Below, piece after piece: positions 17,430 through 24,679 of a stretch of 64,000 bases of DNA. Every line of letters begins with the position of its first letter. The stretch's first letter is position 1. The DNA is from Solimonas sp040066175 (GTDB lineage: Bacteria; Pseudomonadota; Gammaproteobacteria; Nevskiales; Nevskiaceae): assembly GCF_040066175.1 (NCBI RefSeq), contig NZ_JBEAAM010000012.1:1-64000 (forward strand), in the 5' to 3' direction. The notes under the pieces were generated by a model. It was not told the origin of the DNA. It saw only the letters and a list, made by a program, of their open reading frames with translations, and did not search any database. A program made the translations under genes and the position numbers.

Positions 17430-17741
17430 TCACTTGAACTTGCCGCCGACGATGCGGCCCTGCGCGTCGAGTTCGGCGAAGTAACGGCTGTTGTTGAAGC
17501 GCAGCTCCTTGGTCGCCATCTGGCCGGGCAGCACCAGCTGCACGTCGGGATAGACGCGGGCGAACTCTGCCGGCGTCGGATGCGTGGCGATGTAGGCCTC
17601 GAAGCGCGGCAGGTCGGTGACGTAGCCCGCCACGGGCGCGAGCGTGGGTTCCGGGGTCGGCACGGGCGTGGCTCCATGGCAGGCGGTGAGCGCGAGCGCC
17701 GAGATCAGCGCGAGACCGGGGCGGCTCAGGACGGGGAACAT
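17430..17741 (-). CDS. small hypothetical lipoprotein
   Basis: 103-residue protein with a lipoprotein signal peptide (lipobox ALTAC, C21), a short Pro/Thr linker (PVPTPEPTLAP) and a roughly 60-residue soluble domain with the stretch DLPRFEAYIATHPTPAEFARVYPDVQLVLPG. That stretch resembles small conserved xanthomonad lipoproteins of unknown role. The end, SRYFAELDAQGRIVGGKFK, is beta-like. Convergent with yceI and divergent from the M1 peptidase. Function not known. Confidence 0.7.
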   Translation of the reverse strand: MFPVLSRPGLALISALALTACHGATPVPTPEPTLAPVAGYVTDLPRFEAYIATHPTPAEFARVYPDVQLVLPGQMATKELRFNNSRYFAELDAQGRIVGGKFK

Positions 17742-17826
17742 GGGACTCTCCGGTGGACGGGGTGCAGCTTATCCTGCCGCGGGCGGAGCGCGTAACATGC
17801 GCGGCCCACCGATCCCGCGAGCCGCC

Positions 17827-19740
17827 ATGGTCCGTTCCCTGCTGCCGGTCCTGCTTGCACTGTTCACCGCCGCCTGCACGCCGGCCGACGCGCTGCGGCG
17901 CCCGACGGCGATCCTCACCGCGCCTGCCGCGGCGCGCGCACCCGATCCGCACTCCTACGCCAACACCGACGCGTTCCGCACGCGGCACATCGCGCTGGAC
18001 CTGAGTGTCGATTTCGCGTCCAAGACGCTGTCCGGCAGTGCCGAACTGCAGCTGCAGCGCCTCGACCGGCGCGCCGCGACCCTGATCCTCGACACGCGCG
18101 ATCTCGACATCCGCGCCGTGCAGGCCGCCGGCGCCGACGGCCGCTACGCGCCGGCGAGCTTCACGCTGGATGCGCCCGACGCCGTGCTCGGCTCGGCGCT
18201 GCGCATCGCGCTGCCGCCGGGCGCGGAGCGCGTGCGCATCGACTACGCGACGCGGCCGCAGGCCAGCGCGCTGCAATGGCTCGCGCCGGCGCAGACCACC
18301 GACAAGAAGCGGCCGTTCCTGTTCACGCAGTCACAGGCGATCCACGCGCGCAGCTGGATCCCGCTGCAGGACACGCCGCAGGTGCGCGCGACCTATGCGG
18401 CGCGCATCCGCACGCCGCAGGATCTGGTCGCGGTGATGAGCGCCGAGTTCGATCTCGAGGCGCCGCGCAACGGCGACTACCGCTTCACGATGCCGCAGCC
18501 GATCCCTTCGTATCTGATCGCGCTCGCGGTCGGCGACCTGCGCTTCCGCGCCACCGGCCCGCGCACCGGCGTGTTCGCCGAACCCTCGATGGTCGAACGC
18601 GCCGCGCGCGAGTTCGCGGACACCGAGGCGATGATCGAGCGCTGCGAGGCGATCTTCGGGCCGTACCGCTGGGGCCGCTACGACCTGCTGGTGCTGCCGC
18701 CGAGCTTTCCCTACGGCGGCATGGAGAACCCGCGCCTGACCTTCGCGACGCCGACGATCATCACCGGCGACAAGGCGCTGGTGTCGCTGGTCGCGCACGA
18801 GCTGGCGCACTCCTGGTCCGGCAACCTCGTCACCAACGCCAGCTGGAACGACTTCTGGCTCAACGAAGGCTTCACCAACCACCTGACCTACCGGATCATG
18901 GAGGAAGTCTATGGCGCCGACCGTGGCGCGCAGGAACGCGCGCTGGGCGCGAGCGACCTGCGCGAGACTCTCGCACGCCTGGAACGCGACGGCGACAAGA
19001 CCCTGATGCCGGACCTCGCCGGCCGTGATCCGGACGACGGTGTCACCGACGTGCCCTACGAGCGCGGCGCGCTGTTCCTCGCGTATCTGGAAGACCGCTT
19101 CGGGCGCGCGCGCTTCGACGCCTTCCTGCGCGGCTGGTTCGACCGGCACGCCTTCCAGAGTGTCACCACGGCGCAGTTCCTCGACGAGCTGGACCGGCAG
19201 CTGCTGCACAGGTTTCCCGGCGTCGTCAGCCGCGCACAGGTCGATGCCTGGCTGCGCTCGCCGGAGATGCCGGGCGACACCGTGTGGCCGCGGTCGGATG
19301 CCTTCGCCCGCGTGGACGAGGCGCGCGCGGCCTGGCTCGCGGGCATGCCGGCGCGGCGGCTGGCGACGCAGGACTGGCGCCTGCGCCAGTGGCAGTACTT
19401 CCTCGACAACCTGCCGTCGTCGCTGAGCCCGCGCCAGCTGGCCGAGCTCGACACGACGTTCAAGCTATCGGAGAGCCGCAACGCGGTGCTCGCCGCGCGC
19501 TGGCTGCGCGTCACCGCGCAGAACGCCTACGCCCCGGCCTACCCGGCGATGCAGCGGCACCTGACGTCGGTCGGGCGCATGTCGCTGATCACGCCGATCT
19601 ACCGCGAGCTGGCGAAGACGCCGGCGGGCCTCGAAACGGCGCGGCGCATCTACCGCGAGGCGCGCGCCGGCTATCACCCGATCGCGCGCGATGCCGTCGA
19701 GCAGATCCTGGACCAGCCCGCGGCGCCGGCGAAATCGTGA
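17827..19740 (+). CDS. M1 family aminopeptidase, probable lipoprotein
   Basis: 637-residue zinc aminopeptidase of the gluzincin M1 family (leukotriene A4 hydrolase-like), releasing N-terminal residues from peptides. The start at 17827 gives a signal peptide with lipobox FTAAC (C17), so export and lipid anchoring are likely. The substrate N-terminus motif is GGMENPRLTF (about 297-306). The zinc site HELAH is at 324-328, with the third ligand Glu in NDFWLNEGFTNH near 347. The C-terminal helical domain is present. An in-frame ATG at 17797 is an alternative start but would bury the signal peptide. Confidence 0.93.
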   Translation: MVRSLLPVLLALFTAACTPADALRRPTAILTAPAAARAPDPHSYANTDAFRTRHIALDLSVDFASKTLSGSAELQLQRLDRRAATLILDTRDLDIRAVQAAGADGRYAPASFTLDAPDAVLGSALRIALPPGAERVRIDYATRPQASALQWLAPAQTTDKKRPFLFTQSQAIHARSWIPLQDTPQVRATYAARIRTPQDLVAVMSAEFDLEAPRNGDYRFTMPQPIPSYLIALAVGDLRFRATGPRTGVFAEPSMVERAAREFADTEAMIERCEAIFGPYRWGRYDLLVLPPSFPYGGMENPRLTFATPTIITGDKALVSLVAHELAHSWSGNLVTNASWNDFWLNEGFTNHLTYRIMEEVYGADRGAQERALGASDLRETLARLERDGDKTLMPDLAGRDPDDGVTDVPYERGALFLAYLEDRFGRARFDAFLRGWFDRHAFQSVTTAQFLDELDRQLLHRFPGVVSRAQVDAWLRSPEMPGDTVWPRSDAFARVDEARAAWLAGMPARRLATQDWRLRQWQYFLDNLPSSLSPRQLAELDTTFKLSESRNAVLAARWLRVTAQNAYAPAYPAMQRHLTSVGRMSLITPIYRELAKTPAGLETARRIYREARAGYHPIARDAVEQILDQPAAPAKS

Positions 19741-19835
19741 ACCGAATGAGACTCCGCTCACACCGCGGTCGCTGAAGGGGATATCCACGCGCGTCCGTAC
19801 CCGTTATTTCTATCGCGGTACCGAATCCGGGGTGG

Positions 19836-20270
19836 ATGTCGATGGAAGAAACCTTGCGCCTGCACAGCGAATTCCGCGCGCACGTACATCTCGTGCTGCG
19901 CAGCATCGTGCAGGCGATCACCGGCCTGGAGCCGGGGCCGCGGCGCCTGCTGATGGCGATCGAGGCCTACTGGGAGGCCTGCTACGGCCGGCGTGACGAG
20001 CGCACGTCGATGATGGCCGCGGCCCGGCGCACGCACAGCGAAGCCGCCCTGACACGGCAGACCCAGATCTTCACCAACATGCTCGCCAGCGAGCTGCACC
20101 ATTGCGGCGTTGCACAGCCCGCGCCCTTCGCGCAGAGCCTGGCCCAGGAGGTGCGCGCGATCGCCCGCGCCGAGCTGATGGCCGGCCACCGGCTGCCGTG
20201 GCAGCGCCAGCGCCTGCTCTCGCACCTGGAGAATCACCTGAGCTGCGGCGACGCCGCCAGCGCCGCCTGA
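19836..20270 (+). CDS. all-helical hypothetical protein
   Basis: 144 residues (142 if the second ATG at 19842 is used), predicted almost wholly helical. The pattern of bulky helices (LVLRSIVQAITGLEPGPRRLLMAIEAYWEACYG) looks somewhat like the ligand-binding half of a TetR-family regulator, but no helix-turn-helix domain precedes it. I do not claim a regulator. Two conserved-looking cysteines and several histidines (ASELHHCGV) could bind metal. It stands alone between the M1 peptidase and a convergent gene. Confidence 0.5.
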   Translation: MSMEETLRLHSEFRAHVHLVLRSIVQAITGLEPGPRRLLMAIEAYWEACYGRRDERTSMMAAARRTHSEAALTRQTQIFTNMLASELHHCGVAQPAPFAQSLAQEVRAIARAELMAGHRLPWQRQRLLSHLENHLSCGDAASAA

Positions 20271-20274
20271 GGAT

Positions 20275-21255
20275 TCAGCGGGCGCCGCTCACCGCGATCG
20301 GCCGGGCCAGCGCCGGCGTGATCACGCGGAGTCCCGCACGACGGTCCAGCGCCGCCAGCAGCGGCGCCAGATCGACGACGACCGGCATCGGTTTGAGCGG
20401 CGCGTCGAGCGGGCGCGTGAAATCGTCCCAGTGGGTCAGCACGACGGTCCGCGCGCCGACCGCATCCACCGTCTGCTGCAGATAGGACTCCGCGTCATCG
20501 ACCAGCGCCGCGCCGAGCACGACCACGTCGGCGTGGCGCCCCTGCAATGCTCCCGGCATGAACCCCGCGCTGCCGTGGTGCAGCACGCTGCCGTCGGCAT
20601 GCTCGACCAGGATCGACCAGGTGCCGCCCTGCCGATAGTCCAGATAGTGCGCCGGCGGCGTCAGCGGCGCCGCGATCTCGCCGGTCGGCGCGCCGCCGGT
20701 CGCGCCGGCGTGACGGCTCTCGATGAAGCGCACCGTGAACGGGCCGAAGCGCAGGGCCTGATCGGCGGCGGCGACCACGATACGGCGGTCATCGAGTCCG
20801 GCGCCGCGGCCGATGTTCGCGGTGCTCGCCGAGCCCGCCAGCACCGCACCGGTGAGACGCGCGACGACGCCGGCATCGAGCGCGTGGTCGTAGTGCGAAT
20901 GCGATACCAGCACGGCGTGCAGCCGGGTCACGTTCTCCTTGCGCAGCCACTTGCGGATCAGCGCCTCGTCCGGCGCGATGTGGTCATTGCGCAGCAGTGG
21001 CCACAGGCCGGGCGGCCGCGTGAAGAACGGATCGACCATCAGTGCGTCGTCGCCGGCGCGCAGCAGCACCGCCGTGGTACCGAACCAGCTCAAGGTCAGC
21101 GCCGCCGGCGCGGACGCCGACGCGCTCAGCGCATGCACCTGCAGCAGGCGGGCGTCGCGTTGCGGCCGCAGCGCGAACAGCCAGACCGTCGCGCCGACGG
21201 CTGCCAGCAGCAGCGCCAGCCCGGCAATGCCGGCGACGCGGCGTGCGCGGCTCAG
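20275..21255 (-). CDS. MBL-fold hydrolase with N-terminal membrane anchor, probable CTG start
   Basis: Metallo-beta-lactamase-fold hydrolase of the UlaG/NAPE-PLD-like group. The metal motif is VSHSHYDHALD, with later ligands in GSAGFMPG and VVLTHWDDF. The first available GTG (21138) starts at VHALSAS, but the same frame continues upstream through SRARRVAGIAGLALLL...ATVWLFALRPQR, a clear signal-anchor helix. No ATG, GTG or TTG precedes it. A CTG at 21255 overlaps the TGA of the upstream gene (CTGA), mimicking the usual ATGA coupling. I therefore annotate 326 residues starting at CTG. The substrate is unknown. Confidence 0.75.
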   Translation of the reverse strand: MSRARRVAGIAGLALLLAAVGATVWLFALRPQRDARLLQVHALSASASAPAALTLSWFGTTAVLLRAGDDALMVDPFFTRPPGLWPLLRNDHIAPDEALIRKWLRKENVTRLHAVLVSHSHYDHALDAGVVARLTGAVLAGSASTANIGRGAGLDDRRIVVAAADQALRFGPFTVRFIESRHAGATGGAPTGEIAAPLTPPAHYLDYRQGGTWSILVEHADGSVLHHGSAGFMPGALQGRHADVVVLGAALVDDAESYLQQTVDAVGARTVVLTHWDDFTRPLDAPLKPMPVVVDLAPLLAALDRRAGLRVITPALARPIAVSGAR

Positions 21256-21875
21256 AAGTCGCTCCAGTGACGACGGCGCCGTCCCGCCAGCCCCTGCAGC
21301 AGCATGCCGAGCAGCAGACCGGCGAGCGCCAGCAGGCCTCCGGTGAGCATCAGATTGCGGCGGTCGTCGTCACCCGCTGCGGTGGATTCCGCCAGCTGCA
21401 GACGCCGCTGCAGATCGGCGATCTGCGTGCGCAGCACCGCGTTCTGGCGCTTGAGCTCGTCATCCGGCAGCGCCGGCACGGCAACCGCAGGCGCGGCTGC
21501 TGCCGGCGCGGGCGGCGCACTGCTGCGTGCGGCCTGCAGCTCGCGTTCCAGCTCTTCGATACGGGCGCGCGCCTGATCGAGGGCGCTGCGCGCATCGGCA
21601 AGCAGACTCGTCGCCGCCGGATGGTCGGTGAGGAAGCGCGCCGTCACCCAGCCGACGCGGCCGTCGGCGGTGCGCACCTTGGCGAAGCTCTGTTCGCCCA
21701 GGTTCTCCAGCACCGTGACCGCATCGCCGCTCTTGAGCAGTCCGAGGAAGGTCGCATCGTTGCGCGGGCCGTCGCGCAGCGAGACCGTGATTTCGTCGTT
21801 GACGTACTGCTGCTTCTGGGCCCAGCTCGCCGCGGGCAGCAGCAACAGCATGAGGCAGAGGTGGCACGCTTTCAT
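21252..21875 (-). CDS. SH3 domain protein, YgiM/TIGR04211 type
   Basis: 207 residues: signal peptide 1-19 (ASWAQ), a bacterial SH3 domain (about 22-85, with YVNDEITVSLRDGP and VRTADGRVGWVTARFL), a coiled coil (about 88-165) and one C-terminal membrane helix (LMLTGGLLALAGLLLGMLLQGL), ending in a basic tail. This order matches the YgiM family of inner-membrane anchored periplasmic proteins whose role is unclear. It is translationally coupled to the MBL-fold gene at its 3' end. Confidence 0.88.
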   Translation of the reverse strand: MKACHLCLMLLLLPAASWAQKQQYVNDEITVSLRDGPRNDATFLGLLKSGDAVTVLENLGEQSFAKVRTADGRVGWVTARFLTDHPAATSLLADARSALDQARARIEELERELQAARSSAPPAPAAAAPAVAVPALPDDELKRQNAVLRTQIADLQRRLQLAESTAAGDDDRRNLMLTGGLLALAGLLLGMLLQGLAGRRRRHWSDF

Positions 21876-21919
21876 GGCGCCGCGAGTCTAGCAGCCCGCG
21901 ACGGTCCGCCGTGTGCGGC

Positions 21920-22591
21920 TCAGGCGCGCAGGCGCAGGCTCGGCCGGCGGCGCGCGACCAGCGTGTCGATGAAGCGGTTGAGCTCGGCGAGTTCGGCCAG
22001 GGACAGGTAGTGGGCCTCGAAGCTGCCCAGCGCGCCCTCGTCCTGCAGATGGATCGTGTTCGTGCACTGGCTGGCGACGTAGTGGCCCGACTCGTCCAGC
22101 GCGCCGAGCGGGCGCCGCGCTTGCAGCGTCCTGCCCACCGCGTGCAGCTCCTCGGTGCTGAGGCCGGCCAACCGCGCGCAATCCGTCACGTCCTGCAGCA
22201 GGCTGCGCCAGCTCGATTCGGCACTGCGGGCCTCGGCGAGCGCCAGCCGGTAAGGCTCGATCACGCGGCGGCGCAGGTCGCGCGCGGCGCTGCGGATGTC
22301 GCGGTCGATGGCGACCCGCGCGCCGATCTCGCGGCCGAAGCGGCGGCGCAGACCGAGCTGCGCGACCACCGGCCAGCCGATCGCCTGCACGACGAACTCG
22401 CCGCCGCTGCGACGCAGGCTCAGGCAGCCGCGCTCCGGCGTCCACACGTGCAGCGCCTCGGTTTCATGCGAAGCGCCCGCGGGAGCCTGGACCTGGTAGC
22501 CGGCACCCAGCTCGGCGCACAGTCGACGGGCGAATTCGTCGAGCGAAGGTCCGGACGGACGCAAGGCCGGGGTTTCAGCCAACCGGGTCAT
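21920..22591 (-). CDS. hypothetical protein
   Basis: 223-residue cytoplasmic protein with no recognised domain. The ATG at 22591 has a good GGAGG site seven bases upstream. The N-terminal half contains beta-like ERGCLSLRRSGGEFVVQAIGWPVV. The rest is Arg-rich and helical and includes LAELAELNRFIDTLVARRRPSLRLRA at the end. A perfect short palindrome, GACACAGTGTC, lies about 30 bp upstream at 22620-22630 and might be an operator. It is the likely first gene of a unit reading toward the SH3 protein. Confidence 0.55.
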   Translation of the reverse strand: MTRLAETPALRPSGPSLDEFARRLCAELGAGYQVQAPAGASHETEALHVWTPERGCLSLRRSGGEFVVQAIGWPVVAQLGLRRRFGREIGARVAIDRDIRSAARDLRRRVIEPYRLALAEARSAESSWRSLLQDVTDCARLAGLSTEELHAVGRTLQARRPLGALDESGHYVASQCTNTIHLQDEGALGSFEAHYLSLAELAELNRFIDTLVARRRPSLRLRA

Positions 22592-22782
22592 GACACACCT
22601 CCGTGCCGGCAGGGGAGTGGACACAGTGTCGGCGCGCGCAGCGGCCGCGGGCGGGATGAGGAGACCGGCGGCGTCCGGGCCGGGGGGAACGGCGCGCGTG
22701 CCGATCAGCGGTCGGATCCGCGGCGTGACCGGTCAGATGCGGGCACCGCGCCGTCGCGCGGGCCGGGCGGCCATCCGGGCGT

Positions 22783-22998
22783 TCAATGCACCTTGCGCGA
22801 CTTGCCGGCGAGACGCTCGGCGTCCGGCTGCGCCTTGGCACCCTCGTCCTGCGGACGCACGCCGCGCCCGCCGAAGGACCAGGGCTGCGGCTTCTGCAAG
22901 GGCTGCTTGAAGATGCCCTTCGTCGGTCCCTTCTTCTGCGGCGCTGCGGCGCTTTCGGCCTTCGCGGCGGGCTTGCCCGTCTTCTTCGTCGTCGTCAT
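22783..22998 (-). CDS. small basic Lys/Pro-rich protein
   Basis: 71 residues, very basic and low in complexity (KKTGKPAAKAESAAAPQKKGPTKGIF...). It has no membrane segment and is probably disordered. The C-terminal part RGVRPQDEGAKAQPDAERLAGKSRKVH looks conserved in character. It begins 23 bp after aceF in the same direction and may be co-transcribed. Function unknown; a nucleic-acid-binding role would be a guess. The start at 22998 follows GGAGATCCGC. Confidence 0.5.
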   Translation of the reverse strand: MTTTKKTGKPAAKAESAAAPQKKGPTKGIFKQPLQKPQPWSFGGRGVRPQDEGAKAQPDAERLAGKSRKVH

Positions 22999-23021
22999 GC
23001 GGATCTCCGGATGCGGCGATT

Positions 23022-24677
23022 CTAGAGCAGCACGCGACGCAGGTCCGACAGCAGCTTGACCAGATGCACGATGAAGCGCGCCGCGTAGGCGCCGTCGATG
23101 ACGCGGTGGTCGTAGGACAGCGACAGCGGGCACAGCAGCCGCGGCACGAACTGCTGGCCGTCCCAGACCGGCTTCATCTGGCTCCTCGACACGCCCAGGA
23201 TCGCGACCTCGGGCGCGTTGACGATCGGCGTGAAGTGACTGCCGCCGATGCCGCCGAGCGAGGAGATCGAGAAGCAGCCGCCCTTCATCTCGTCGGGCTT
23301 GAGCTTGCCGTCGCGCGCCTTCTTGGCCAGCGCCGCGCAATCGGCCGCCAGTTCGGCGATGCCCTTGGTCCAGACATCGCGCACGACCGGCACGACCAGG
23401 CCGTTGGGCGTGTCGGCGGCAAAGCCGATGTGGCAGTACTTTTTCAGGATCAGGTTTTCGCCGTCCGGCGCGAGGGAGGCGTTGAACTCCGGGTATTGCT
23501 TCAGCGCCACGCCGACCGCCTTCATCAGGAACGGCAGCAGCGTCAGCTTCGGGCCGCCGGCCGCGGCGGACTCCTCGCTCTGCTGCTTGCGGAAGGCTTC
23601 CAGCTCGGTGATGTCGGCTTCGTCGAACTGGGTGACGTGTGGCACGTTGACCCAGCTGCGGTGCAGGAACTGCGCGGAGATCCGGCGGATGCGCGCGAGC
23701 GGCCTGGTCTCGATCTCGCCGAACTGTGCGAAGTCCACCGGTGGAATCGGCGGAATGCCGGAGCCCTGGACCGCGGCCGCTGCGGTGGCGGACTGCGACA
23801 TGCGCTGCTTGACGAAAGCCTGCACATCCTCGACGACGATACGCCCGCGCGGGCCGCTGCCCTTGACCTGGGCGAGATCGACACCCAGTTCGCGTGCGAA
23901 CTTGCGTGTCGCCGGGCCCGCATAGGGCACGGCGGAAGCGGACGAACTGCCTTGAATGGCAGTTTGTCCCGCCGTGCGCCCCGCCAGGGATGGCGGGGCC
24001 GGGGCCGGAACGGGAGACGAGGTCGCGCCAGGGACGGCGGCACTGCGCTTAGCCGCAGCGGACATCGGTGCGGTTTCCACAGCGCCGGTCAGCGTACACA
24101 CCCGATCGCCCTGCGAGACCTTGTCGCCGACCTTGAGTGCGAGGCCGCTGACGACGCCGTCGGCCGGCGCCGGCACCTCCATCGTCGCCTTGTCCGATTC
24201 GAGCACGACCAGCGGCTGGTCCCTGGCGACGCGGTCCCCGTCCTTCACCAGCACCTCGATCACCGGCACGTCGTGGTAGTTGCCGATGTCCGGGATGCGG
24301 ACTTCAGATCGGGAATCGTTGGATGGGGTCGCCGGCGCGGCTGCATGCGCAACAGGCTGTGGCGCAGCAGTGACAGCAGGGGCCGCAGGCGGCGCCGCCT
24401 TGTCTTCTACGATTCCCGATTCGCGATGCCCGATGCCCGTCTGTTCGAGCGTGCAGATCGGGCTGCCTTGCGACAACTTGTCCCCGAGCTTCACCTGCAA
24501 GCCGCGCACGATGCCGTCGGCCGGCGCCGGCACTTCCATCGTCGCCTTGTCGGATTCGAGCACGACCAGCGGCTGGTCCCTGGCGACGCGGTCGCCGTCC
24601 TTGACCAGCACCTCGATCACTGGCACGTCGTGGTAGTTGCCGATGTCGGGAACCTGCACCTCGAGGGTCTGGCTCAT
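23022..24677 (-). CDS. aceF: pyruvate dehydrogenase E2, dihydrolipoamide acetyltransferase
   Basis: 551-residue core of the pyruvate dehydrogenase complex, moving the acetyl group from E1 to coenzyme A. Two lipoyl domains (1-75 and about 122-195, lipoyl lysines K44 and K163 in ESDKATMEV) are nearly identical in protein and DNA. They are joined by Ala/Pro linkers. The E1/E3-binding domain (about 246-283) contains ATRKFARELGVDL and GSGPRGRIVVEDV. The catalytic domain ends with SYDHRVIDGAYAARF. It begins two bases after the aceE stop. The first inter-lipoyl linker contains heptamer repeats unlike normal linker sequence. Confidence 0.96.
   Translation of the reverse strand: MSQTLEVQVPDIGNYHDVPVIEVLVKDGDRVARDQPLVVLESDKATMEVPAPADGIVRGLQVKLGDKLSQGSPICTLEQTGIGHRESGIVEDKAAPPAAPAVTAAPQPVAHAAAPATPSNDSRSEVRIPDIGNYHDVPVIEVLVKDGDRVARDQPLVVLESDKATMEVPAPADGVVSGLALKVGDKVSQGDRVCTLTGAVETAPMSAAAKRSAAVPGATSSPVPAPAPPSLAGRTAGQTAIQGSSSASAVPYAGPATRKFARELGVDLAQVKGSGPRGRIVVEDVQAFVKQRMSQSATAAAAVQGSGIPPIPPVDFAQFGEIETRPLARIRRISAQFLHRSWVNVPHVTQFDEADITELEAFRKQQSEESAAAGGPKLTLLPFLMKAVGVALKQYPEFNASLAPDGENLILKKYCHIGFAADTPNGLVVPVVRDVWTKGIAELAADCAALAKKARDGKLKPDEMKGGCFSISSLGGIGGSHFTPIVNAPEVAILGVSRSQMKPVWDGQQFVPRLLCPLSLSYDHRVIDGAYAARFIVHLVKLLSDLRRVLL
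24183..24658. repeat. near-identical direct repeat encoding the two lipoyl domains
   Basis: About 120 bp at 24165-24290 recur at 24522-24647 with an offset of 357 bp (119 codons) and only a few mismatches, for example ccccgtccttcacc against cgccgtccttgacc. The level of identity is higher than protein constraint needs, which points to a recent duplication or to ongoing gene conversion. Confidence 0.7.
24308..24439. repeat. heptamer array and inverted repeat in aceF linker
   Basis: Positions 24410-24439 consist of four 7-bp units of the form CGAT(T/G)C(C/G). A perfect 10-bp inverted copy of the outer part, ATCGGGAATC, lies at 24308-24317 against GATTCCCGAT at 24411-24420. Arrays of this type are, as far as I recall, common between xanthomonad genes. 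Here one sits inside a gene and is translated as TGIGHRESGIVED in the linker. Confidence 0.55.
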
Positions 24678-24679
24678 GT

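Noticed and set aside
22620..22630. palindrome GACACAGTGTC upstream of the 22591-21920 gene
   Set aside because: Too short to call an operator without conservation data.
24165..24660. CRISPR-like repeats near aceF
   Set aside because: Only two long copies are present and they encode lipoyl domains in frame; there are no spacers or cas genes.
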